NCBI RefSeq assembly: GCF_958445495.1 | Contig: NZ_CAUCSQ010000015.1 | Coordinates: 1-64,000, forward strand | Length of the DNA: 64,000 bases | Origin: an uncultured Bacteroides sp. | Lineage (GTDB): Bacteria; Bacteroidota; Bacteroidia; Bacteroidales; Bacteroidaceae | Direction of reading: 5' to 3' | Shown here: positions 6,803 through 14,745 of the stretch, one piece after another | How the letters are laid out: each line of letters begins with the position of its first letter | How positions within the stretch are numbered: the stretch's first letter is position 1 | Position numbers and translations under genes: made by a program | Notes under the pieces: generated by a model | What the model was told of the DNA's origin: nothing | The model's input: only the letters and a program-made list of their open reading frames with translations | Database searches by the model: none

Positions 6803-9406
6803 TTACTGGAGGTCTGACAGGATATCCTCGTAACTGATGGCAGGCTTCTCATTCAACAGGCGTGTATGCTCTGCGACGAAAGTGTCATAACACCTTTTGG
6901 ATGCTCCCTTCTGTCCCATCTGGAATAATATCTGGCACTTGATGCGCATCGCTTCTTCATCAAGCGTATCATTAAGCAGCAGGACGTCTGCTATCTGCAA
7001 TATGAGCTTGTTGTTTCCTTTCACATCAGAGGTTTCCAACATTCTAAGCATGAAAGTAGTGACCTGTTTGGTATATTCGTCTTTGAAAGAGTCGAGCCAT
7101 TCTGCACTGATGGTAGGTGTGAGTGTTCCTCCCGCAGCGAGTTTCAGAATACGCTGTAAGGTAGCGATGTCCACCGTTGCTTTGTCCGGTACTTCCTGTA
7201 GGATTTTGCTGATCTCATGATAGTCACAGGTAATGTCGTCACCTATACTGATAGACCAGTAGCCGCCTTTATAATTAATGGCTATGTCCCCTGTTCTTTC
7301 AAGAATAAGCCGTAGTTTCCTGATATTCACATTCCGGGTGTTGGAAGCATCCGCTTTGTTCATTCCCAGCCAGAAAGTCTCGTCCAGTTCCTGCGAAGTC
7401 ACTTTTCTGCCTTTTGCAATACTGTTTAGCAGGATATATAGAAACACCTGTTTGATGATGGGCGTAAATTCCTGCGTGATATCATTTCCTTCCTTATCGA
7501 ACACCTGAAAATCTCCGAGAAGATGGATGGTGGATATACGTGGCTTTTTATCCTGTAATTTGGTTGTGACGGGCTGTTCCTCTGCCTTTGCGGAATTGTC
7601 TACCCTCCCTTCTTCCAAAGTACCTGCTGTCGCAGGAGATATTTTTCTCTTCAACCGTTTCCGGTAGCTGATGGTAACGCCTATTATAATAAGGAGAACC
7701 ACGACCGATAATACGATGTATTTCATAAGCTCCTTATCCCCTCCGGCAGGTATCTGCTCTATGTCCGAAGCCTTGAGTGGAGGAAATGCAAGCGAATAGA
7801 TTTCGACACTATAATCGTTACCCGGTTCTTTCTTCTCAAGGAAGACACCGTAAAGTGTCGATGTCTGTTCCACATAAATCAAATCGCAGAAAGATTCCGT
7901 ATCAAGGAAGTTGTAAGGGATGGAGTCCCCCAGCGTTTCAAACGTTCCATTTTTCCAGTCGATAACGCTTAGGATGGCTGTGGAGTGAAACTTGCTGTTA
8001 TTGTATGCTATCGTGTATGCCTTATGTTCCTCTTTCCGGAGCACCATGGAGTTACTGAACACAAGAGGAGTGGGGCCGACGGAGAACTGCCCGATCATCT
8101 TGCTCGTCATGTCTTTATAGTTGATTTCGAGGATATCATAGAGGTTGGTCGGAAACTCCTCCTGACGTCCCGAATGACTGCCATATCCGCCGATAATCAG
8201 AAGCGTGTCGTTACCTAAGTAACCCATGGTACTTAAATAACGCGGGATGACGTATGAAGAGAGGTCTTTGGTGGTCCATTCTCCATCGTCCAGTTTATGT
8301 TTGTTGATGGTTGCTTTATAGGTGTGTGCACCATATCCTCCGAACAGAATCAGTTCGTCGTCAATGAGAATCCGGTTATGCTGTTGTACGGGGGCCAGAT
8401 TTTCCCGTCTTTCTTCCGCAGACCATTCGTTCGTTTCGAAATTATAGGTGATAAGTTCGGGGTATTGAACACTATAAGAGATCAGCCGGTTGTTTTTAGC
8501 GTCATAAATCGTTTGGCTGCCTCCGTTACGAAACGGATTTCCTTTTTTGTTCATTACTTTCGATACCATTTTATTTGCTATATCATAGGTAATGACAAAT
8601 TCACTGCTGGCTATGAATATCCGTGGCTGGATGGTGTCGTATGCTATCTGGGCATTGACCTCTGTCAGTGGAATACTTGCTTCCTTTTCCCAAGTGACGT
8701 GTTTGTCCACTTTCCAGACACCGTTCTTCACAGTTGCATAGTTGCCTCCTTTTTCATCATACACCCCTTTATCTGTATGGCGCAGCATCGGCCATTCTCT
8801 GATTACCTGTCCTTTGTCGTTGGTGATAACGATGTCCCGGACTGAAATGGGAGGTACGTCCGTAGTATAGAACGTTTGGTGAGTATTGGTACCGAAAAGA
8901 ATCTGGGTGTGCTTGTAACTGTTGAAAGCAAAAGGGATTTCCTTGACTACATTGTTGATCTGGCACCTTATATTCTGCTGGTTGAAAGTCACTTTGATGT
9001 CGAGCCATTGGTGCAGTTCCTTGTCATTGAGTTCCGAGAATTGCATATTGCTCAATATCCCTTGCGAATCGGACATTACAAAATTTATCTTGCTGAGGTT
9101 CAGATTGGAAATGAAATCCAGGCTTAATGTGTCGTTCACAACAAAACGGAAGATATAACCGTATGTCAGGACAGCCTGTTCCAGTTTTAATTTGAATTGG
9201 AGTGAATATCCGGTAGCCATATCAAGTTCACCGTCCGGATTAAGGTTCAGGGAGGTTCTTTGGTCTTGATTGACTGTGTGAGATTGAAATGTCAGTCCGT
9301 AGGAGATCTTTTTCTTATCAGGATTGCCAGCATAACTGATACAAGATAATAGCAGGACTAATAGCAATAATATCTTCTTTTTATTATTCGGCATAATTTT
9401 TCTCAT
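6803..9406 (-). CDS. Membrane-spanning one-component PUL regulator (periplasmic propeller, TM, winged helix, BTAD-like)
   Basis: About 867 residues. A signal sequence (a Leu-rich run ending 'SCISYAG') leads to a periplasmic region with a LamG-like sandwich (roughly residues 40-230) and kelch/propeller-like repeats (to about 560). One TM helix follows near residues 560-582 ('VLSVVVLLIIIGV'), then a linker, then a cytoplasmic winged-helix domain of OmpR/SARP type ('IHLLGDFQVF ... SNTRNVNIRKLRLIL ... GGYWSI') and a helical BTAD-like C-terminus. It has no histidine kinase, receiver or AraC domain, so it is not a classical hybrid two-component regulator. It is divergent from the first susC, so it most likely senses an oligosaccharide in the periplasm and activates that operon. 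The start is uncertain: ATG at 9406 or 9394, or TTG at 9436. Confidence 0.75.
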   Translation of the reverse strand: MRKIMPNNKKKILLLLVLLLSCISYAGNPDKKKISYGLTFQSHTVNQDQRTSLNLNPDGELDMATGYSLQFKLKLEQAVLTYGYIFRFVVNDTLSLDFISNLNLSKINFVMSDSQGILSNMQFSELNDKELHQWLDIKVTFNQQNIRCQINNVVKEIPFAFNSYKHTQILFGTNTHQTFYTTDVPPISVRDIVITNDKGQVIREWPMLRHTDKGVYDEKGGNYATVKNGVWKVDKHVTWEKEASIPLTEVNAQIAYDTIQPRIFIASSEFVITYDIANKMVSKVMNKKGNPFRNGGSQTIYDAKNNRLISYSVQYPELITYNFETNEWSAEERRENLAPVQQHNRILIDDELILFGGYGAHTYKATINKHKLDDGEWTTKDLSSYVIPRYLSTMGYLGNDTLLIIGGYGSHSGRQEEFPTNLYDILEINYKDMTSKMIGQFSVGPTPLVFSNSMVLRKEEHKAYTIAYNNSKFHSTAILSVIDWKNGTFETLGDSIPYNFLDTESFCDLIYVEQTSTLYGVFLEKKEPGNDYSVEIYSLAFPPLKASDIEQIPAGGDKELMKYIVLSVVVLLIIIGVTISYRKRLKRKISPATAGTLEEGRVDNSAKAEEQPVTTKLQDKKPRISTIHLLGDFQVFDKEGNDITQEFTPIIKQVFLYILLNSIAKGRKVTSQELDETFWLGMNKADASNTRNVNIRKLRLILERTGDIAINYKGGYWSISIGDDITCDYHEISKILQEVPDKATVDIATLQRILKLAAGGTLTPTISAEWLDSFKDEYTKQVTTFMLRMLETSDVKGNNKLILQIADVLLLNDTLDEEAMRIKCQILFQMGQKGASKRCYDTFVAEHTRLLNEKPAISYEDILSDLQ

Positions 9407-9435
9407 GATTAAGATAATTCGATCGGGTAAAAACA

Positions 9436-9479
9436 AAGGAGGTTGTTGCTCCTTATTTTATAGTTCAACAACAAAATTA
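9436..9479 (-). promoter_or_regulatory. Regulator promoter (-7) and leader hairpin
   Basis: CAAAATTA at 9472-9479 reads TAATTTTG on the minus strand, a TAnnTTTG match, and lies about 65 bp before the regulator start. Between them, 9436-9441 (AAGGAG) and 9449-9454 (CTCCTT) can pair in the leader RNA with a 7-base loop. The arm transcribed as AAGGAG is Shine-Dalgarno-like. Confidence 0.4.
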
Positions 9480-9586
9480 GATAAAAACTTAAAATCAGCA
9501 AAATATTGCAAGTGAAAAGGACGGGCTTGTAGTAAGAAGTAAGACCTGGGGAATTTTAATTATACTTTTTTTCTGTTTTTTGTGGC

Positions 9587-9633
9587 AGTTAAGGGCTAGT
9601 TAAGTCTTAATTAATGATGATATGATATATTTG
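9587..9633 (+). promoter_or_regulatory. susC operon promoter with upstream direct repeat (candidate operator)
   Basis: TATATTTG at 9626-9633 fits the -7 consensus TAnnTTTG. No good -33 element is seen, as is common for activated promoters. AGTTAAG occurs twice, at 9587-9593 and 9598-9604, exactly 11 bp apart, and ends 21 bp before the -7 element. Tandem half-sites one helical turn apart just upstream of a promoter are the usual target of OmpR-type winged-helix activators, such as the divergent regulator. The rest of 9437-9775 is AT-rich leader. Confidence 0.5.
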
Positions 9634-9712
9634 TTGCCGGAAAAAGCAATAAGTAACGAACCTATATAAGCTGAGAATTTATGAAAACTTGAAAAACGAA
9701 ACCTTTGTATGA

Positions 9713-9752
9713 GTCGAATCAAAAACCGTTCGACAGGATAAGAATTTTATCC
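9713..9752 (+). promoter_or_regulatory. Two adjacent hairpins in the susC leader
   Basis: GTCGAA (9713-9718) pairs with TTCGAC (9729-9734). Immediately after, GGATAA (9736-9741) pairs with TTATCC (9747-9752). They end 23 bp before the susC ATG at 9776, in a leader of about 135 nt. This would be a place for translational or small-RNA control; the role is inferred. Confidence 0.4.
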
Positions 9753-9775
9753 CCTTTAATCTAAAACAAAATATT

Positions 9776-12700
9776 ATGTTTAAACAGAAAATCAAAACTA
9801 AAAGAAGTATTGGATGCAGAATTTACTTAAGCATCTGTCTCTTGCTCATGGGAATTTGTTCTATGGAGGGGGTACATGCGTCACCTCACTCTGACAGGAA
9901 CATGAATCCCGCCCCCAATCAGCAAAATAACATTACTGTTTCCGGGGTAGTGAAAGATGTGAATGGAATCCCTTTGATAGGAGTCACCGTGTCTGTATTG
10001 AATACAACGACCGGAACCATCACCGATGCCGACGGGAAATACACATTGAATGTACCCGCCAATGCAGAACTTCAGTTTACGTATATCGGATTCACGACCG
10101 TGAAAGTGAACGTTGCCGGCAAACGTAAGGTAGATGTAACCATGCGCGAAGATACGCAGCAGCTCGAGGAAGTCGTTGTCGTGGCTTACGGTGTGCAGAA
10201 GAAAGAAACCGTCACCGGTTCGTTGGCTTCCGTGACTACCAAAGACCTGTTGCAGTCGCCACAGGCCAATATCAGTAATGCGCTGGCAGGCCGTATGCCG
10301 GGTTTGTTTGCCGTGCAGCGGAGTGGTGAGCCGGGAAAAGACCAGTCGACTATCCGTATCCGTGGCGTGGGAACCTTTGCCGATAGCGGTAATGAACAAG
10401 AACCGTTGATAATGGTGGACGGTATCGAGAGTGATAACTACAACAACATCGACCCGAATGAAATCGAGAATATAACCATTCTGAAAGATGCTTCTGCCAC
10501 GGCCGTGTATGGCGTGCGCGGTGCGAACGGTGTAATTCTGGTGACGACGAAACGCGGACAGCAAGGTGCTCCCCGCATCAACGTTTCTACCAGTGTGGCC
10601 CGTACTTCTTTCATTGATTTGAGAAAGAGCATGAATTCCTATGAGTATGCCAACTCTTACAATCTGGGGCAGGCTTATGATGCTTACGTGACGGGAAATC
10701 TTACCCGTCGTTTCTCGGACGAGGTAATTGAAAAATACCGCACCCAGTCCGATCCGATTCTCTATCCGGACGTAAATTGGACAGATTTGCTGGTGAGCGA
10801 TGCTTCCTATCAGACGCAGACCAATATCAATATCAGTGGCGGTACCGAACGGGTGAAATATTTCTTCTCCGCAGGCTATTTCACGCAGGATGGTTTGTTT
10901 AATACCGATGTTTATGACCCCGGTTATGACTATCAGTTGAAGTACAGACGCTATAATCTGCGTTCCAACTTCGACTTCAATATCAACAAGAACTTGAAAG
11001 TCAGTTTCGACCTTTCCACACAGATGGATGACACAAGAGGACCTAACTGGTCGACTTCCAGTTTCATGAATATGCTGATAACTGTTCCGCCTACTATTTC
11101 TCCGGGAGTAGTGGACAATAAGATCGTAATGGTTCCCACTACGGCACAAATACCCGCATCTACCCCTATGGTGGCTTACATCAAGGGAAATCATAAAGAC
11201 TATGCCAACTTTCTGAACGGCTCAATCCGTGTGAACTATAAGATGGATTACCTGACAAAAGGTCTGGCAGTGCGTGCAGCTATTTCCTACAAAAACTATA
11301 ACAATCATATCCGCAAATACGAGCGTAACGGTACGACCTATGAAGGCAAAGCGGACGGTAACGGCGGAGTCGTTCTGATTCCAGGTGATGACGGTTCGGA
11401 GGTAACACGTTTTAGCGAACAATACCAGAAAAACCGCCGTGTCTATTTTGAAGGAGGTATCGAATATGCCCGTCGTTTTGGGAGTCACAACGTTACGGGG
11501 TTGATACTTTACAATCAGAGCAAATACTATAGTCCGGATTTGGAGTTTTCTATACCGCAGGGGTATCAAGGATTGGTGGGCCGTGTCACTTACGGGTTCA
11601 AAGACCGTTACTTGTTCGAGTTCAACATTGGTTATAACGGGACGGAGAACTTTGCTGAGGGAAAACGTTTCGGTACATTCCCGGCATTTTCTTTGGGATG
11701 GGTACTTTCCGAAGAATCGTTCTTCCCGAAAGGCGAGGCAGTGACTTTTGCCAAGATTCGTGGTTCCTATGGTGTGGTCGGAAATGATAAAGTCGGAGGT
11801 TCCCGCTTCCTTTATCGTCCTACGTCTTACACCTATACAGTCGATAAGAATCTGTTTGGATCCAGTGATATTTATCACTTCGGCGAGATAGGTTCTTCTT
11901 ATCAGGGATATAAAGGTGTGTACGAGGGCAAACTCGGAAATCCGGACCTGACATGGGAAAAGTCCAAGAAATGGAATATCGGTGCTGACATGAAGTTTTG
12001 GGACAGTAGAATCGGACTGGTATTCGATTACTTCGAAGAAAGACGTAATGATATCCTCTGTAATCGTGGAACCGTACCCAATATCACGGGAGCCGACTTC
12101 CCTGCCTATAATCTGGGACGTATGAAAAACTCCGGTTATGAATTCGAACTGTCTTATTATGACAAGGTTGGTGATTTCAGTTATTTTGTAAAAGGTAATT
12201 ATAGTTTTGCCCGTAATAAAATTTTGTATAAGGATGAAGCTCCTTGGGAATATGCCTACCGAAGTGAAACCGGTCTCCGTTACGGGCAGATTTTCGGTTA
12301 TGTAGCCGATGGACTTTATAATACTTGGGAAGAGGTGAACGACCCCAACCGTCCTACTTACATGTGGAGCAACAACAAGATTCAGCCGGGTGATATCAAA
12401 TACCGGGACATTAATGGCGACGGTGTGATTAATGACAACGACCAAGTACCTATCGGTTATTCTAACTTTCCGGAGAAAATCTTCGGATTCTCATTTGGCG
12501 GCGAGTTTAAGAATTTCGACTTTTCTGTTTTGTTCCAGGGAGCTTCTAATGTTTCTACAATTGCTTCCAACGTATCCCGTCAGGGATTCAATAACAACAG
12601 GGGTGCCGTGCAGGACCTGTTGAAAAGCTGGACCTACGAACGTTATGCAAGTGGACAGGAAATTAAGTATCCACGTTTTTCTGTATCCGATAATGATCAT

Positions 12701-12961
12701 AATTACGTGACTTCTACTTATTGGCTTGAAGACGCTTCTTACTTGCGGCTGAAGAATGCAGAAATAGGCTATACGTGGCGCAATTCTTTTTTCAAACGCA
12801 TTGGTATCAGTTCGCTTCGTCTCTACGCTAATGGTAGTAATCTGCTGACTTGGACGGATTTGTTGCCCGGTGAAGATCCTGAATCTCCTATGATGGATAC
12901 TAATAACGAGCCTTATCCTGTGACGAGAACCTACAATTTAGGTGTGAGTATAAATTTTTAA
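9776..12961 (+). CDS. SusC-like TonB-dependent outer-membrane transporter (pair 1)
   Basis: A 1061-residue SusC/RagA-family protein. A signal peptide (about residues 1-36) is followed by a carboxypeptidase-regulatory-like beta sandwich (about 52-125, 'VSGVVKDVNGIPLIGV'). Then come a TonB-box-like 'LEEVVVVAYG' (about 130-139), the plug with 'TIRIRGVGT' and 'VYGVRGANGVILVTT', and a C-terminal 22-strand barrel ending in Phe. It imports oligosaccharides across the outer membrane with the SusD lipoprotein encoded 2 bp downstream, using TonB-ExbBD energy. It is the first gene of the 13-gene PUL operon and sits after a candidate promoter and leader hairpins. Substrate specificity cannot be read from the sequence; the operon suggests beta-glucan/mannose-containing glycans. 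Confidence 0.93.
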   Translation: MFKQKIKTKRSIGCRIYLSICLLLMGICSMEGVHASPHSDRNMNPAPNQQNNITVSGVVKDVNGIPLIGVTVSVLNTTTGTITDADGKYTLNVPANAELQFTYIGFTTVKVNVAGKRKVDVTMREDTQQLEEVVVVAYGVQKKETVTGSLASVTTKDLLQSPQANISNALAGRMPGLFAVQRSGEPGKDQSTIRIRGVGTFADSGNEQEPLIMVDGIESDNYNNIDPNEIENITILKDASATAVYGVRGANGVILVTTKRGQQGAPRINVSTSVARTSFIDLRKSMNSYEYANSYNLGQAYDAYVTGNLTRRFSDEVIEKYRTQSDPILYPDVNWTDLLVSDASYQTQTNINISGGTERVKYFFSAGYFTQDGLFNTDVYDPGYDYQLKYRRYNLRSNFDFNINKNLKVSFDLSTQMDDTRGPNWSTSSFMNMLITVPPTISPGVVDNKIVMVPTTAQIPASTPMVAYIKGNHKDYANFLNGSIRVNYKMDYLTKGLAVRAAISYKNYNNHIRKYERNGTTYEGKADGNGGVVLIPGDDGSEVTRFSEQYQKNRRVYFEGGIEYARRFGSHNVTGLILYNQSKYYSPDLEFSIPQGYQGLVGRVTYGFKDRYLFEFNIGYNGTENFAEGKRFGTFPAFSLGWVLSEESFFPKGEAVTFAKIRGSYGVVGNDKVGGSRFLYRPTSYTYTVDKNLFGSSDIYHFGEIGSSYQGYKGVYEGKLGNPDLTWEKSKKWNIGADMKFWDSRIGLVFDYFEERRNDILCNRGTVPNITGADFPAYNLGRMKNSGYEFELSYYDKVGDFSYFVKGNYSFARNKILYKDEAPWEYAYRSETGLRYGQIFGYVADGLYNTWEEVNDPNRPTYMWSNNKIQPGDIKYRDINGDGVINDNDQVPIGYSNFPEKIFGFSFGGEFKNFDFSVLFQGASNVSTIASNVSRQGFNNNRGAVQDLLKSWTYERYASGQEIKYPRFSVSDNDHNYVTSTYWLEDASYLRLKNAEIGYTWRNSFFKRIGISSLRLYANGSNLLTWTDLLPGEDPESPMMDTNNEPYPVTRTYNLGVSINF

Positions 12962-12963
12962 AG

Positions 12964-14724
12964 ATGAATGGAATGAAAAAGTTAGTTACTATAATAATAT
13001 CTTGTATTGCGTTGGCAATAGGTTCCTCTTCTTGTGAGGATATGATGGGAAACTATCTGGATAAAGCTCCCGGGATTGATGTGACCGAAGATACCGTATT
13101 CTCATCGACTGCCCATGCAGAACGTTTCCTGGCCACCGTCTACCGATATGCCGTGCATTCCAATCTGCCTTATTTTACGGAGGGATGGGAAGACCCGACC
13201 AATTACGATGGGACATTGACTTCCGGAGCCAGTGATGAGTCGGAGACATGTGCAGCCTGGTACTCTACTCAAAAATGGAATTCCGGTTCGTTGACTCCGG
13301 ACGATATACAAGACAAACGCTACCCGTTTCGTTGGGTCGCTCTCCGGCAGATTGCCGTTATGATAGAACGCATTCATGATGTACCCGACATCTCCAATGC
13401 TTATGCCAATCAGATTATTGCAGAGATGAAGACCCTTCGCGCACTGAATTATCTGGAGATGATGAAATGGTACGGTGGCGTGCCTATCATCGACCGTCGG
13501 ATTGATTTGAATGAAGACTTGAAAATTCCGCGTGCTTCTTTACAGGAAGTGGTGAATTTTATATTAAAAGACTGTCAGGATGCTATTGATACTCCTGAAT
13601 TCCCGGAAGACCAGACCGGTGCCCAGAAAGGACGTGTCAGTAAAGGGGTGGCACTTGCTATCAAAGCGAAAACATTACTGTATGCTGCCAGTCCGTTGTT
13701 CAATACGGAAACACCTTATATGAGTCTCGGAGTGAATAATAATCTGATTTGTCTGGGCAGTTCCAATCACGAATTATGGAAACAAGCTGCTGATGCAGCT
13801 AAAGCTGTACTCGACTGGGCGGCCGCTAATGGTCATCACCTCATTACGGATCAGGGAGTGGATAAGAATTATCGCTACTCATGGGAAGTTTATGACAATC
13901 CGGAAATCATTTTCGCTGAAAAGGCACATGGTGAAATCGGTACTTGGGATTGGCCCTGGTCAGCTATTTCTCCTCCCAATATTTATCCGGGTAACCGTGG
14001 ACAGAGTGGTATTTCGCCGACGCTGAACTTTGTGAAGAAATATGAGAAACGTGACGGTACGGACCAGTACTGGAATCCCGATGGTGGTACCGATTTGCAG
14101 GCAAAGATGGGCGAACTGGATTATCGCTTCTCACAGACGATTGCTTATAACAAATCCATCTGGAATGAAGAAAAAGGTGAAATGCAGATATGGGAGGGCG
14201 GTAGAGATGCTAGTACTTGCCATGGAGGCTTCTGGTTGCACAAACATTTCCCTGCCAAGATAAACAATACTCAGAGTAAATTAGCTCCGAACTCAACCCT
14301 GTTCCAGTTGAATGAATTTTATTTGAGTTACGCGGAAGCACTGAATGAATACCACAACGGACCGACGCCGGAAGCTTATGCTGCTGTAAAAGCGATACGC
14401 GACCGTTCCGGACAACCGGAATATCCGGCAGGATTGGATTACGAGAGTTTCAAGAAACGCATCCATCGTGAGAGAGACATTGAAATGGCTTTCGACAATC
14501 ACCGTCTGTGGGACATCATGCGTTGGAAAGAAGCGGAAACGGAGGGAGTGATGCAAGGTGATATGTGGGGAATCAAAATCTATAAGATAGACGGAAACGA
14601 CAGCGAATTCAGATATGAGCCTTATGTGTTTGAAAAACGCAGTTTCCACAAGAAGATGTATCTCAACCCATTCCCTACATCGGAAATCAACAAAGGTTAT
14701 CTGGTTCAGAACCCGGGTTATTAA
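12964..14724 (+). CDS. SusD-like surface glycan-binding lipoprotein (pair 1)
   Basis: A 586-residue RagB/SusD-family protein. The lipoprotein signal ends with Cys in 'GSSSCEDMMG', and the early segment 'YLDKAPGIDVTEDTVF' is typical of mature SusD N-termini. The TPR-containing core includes 'AEMKTLRALNYLEMMKWYGGVP' and 'KGVALAIKAKTLLYAASPLFN'. The C-terminus carries 'HRERDIEMAFDNHRLWDIMRWK', a hallmark of the family. It caps the preceding SusC on the cell surface and delivers glycan. The start at 12964 is 2 bp after the susC stop; a second ATG at 12973 would give a more conventional signal peptide. Confidence 0.92.
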   Translation: MNGMKKLVTIIISCIALAIGSSSCEDMMGNYLDKAPGIDVTEDTVFSSTAHAERFLATVYRYAVHSNLPYFTEGWEDPTNYDGTLTSGASDESETCAAWYSTQKWNSGSLTPDDIQDKRYPFRWVALRQIAVMIERIHDVPDISNAYANQIIAEMKTLRALNYLEMMKWYGGVPIIDRRIDLNEDLKIPRASLQEVVNFILKDCQDAIDTPEFPEDQTGAQKGRVSKGVALAIKAKTLLYAASPLFNTETPYMSLGVNNNLICLGSSNHELWKQAADAAKAVLDWAAANGHHLITDQGVDKNYRYSWEVYDNPEIIFAEKAHGEIGTWDWPWSAISPPNIYPGNRGQSGISPTLNFVKKYEKRDGTDQYWNPDGGTDLQAKMGELDYRFSQTIAYNKSIWNEEKGEMQIWEGGRDASTCHGGFWLHKHFPAKINNTQSKLAPNSTLFQLNEFYLSYAEALNEYHNGPTPEAYAAVKAIRDRSGQPEYPAGLDYESFKKRIHRERDIEMAFDNHRLWDIMRWKEAETEGVMQGDMWGIKIYKIDGNDSEFRYEPYVFEKRSFHKKMYLNPFPTSEINKGYLVQNPGY

Positions 14725-14745
14725 TTACCTTAAAAGTAATATAGT

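Noticed and set aside
9881..12445. Long minus-strand frames opposite susC (437 and 407 codons).
   Set aside because: They are antisense shadows of a clear SusC gene, with no family features and with His/Ile-rich composition typical of reverse-strand reading.
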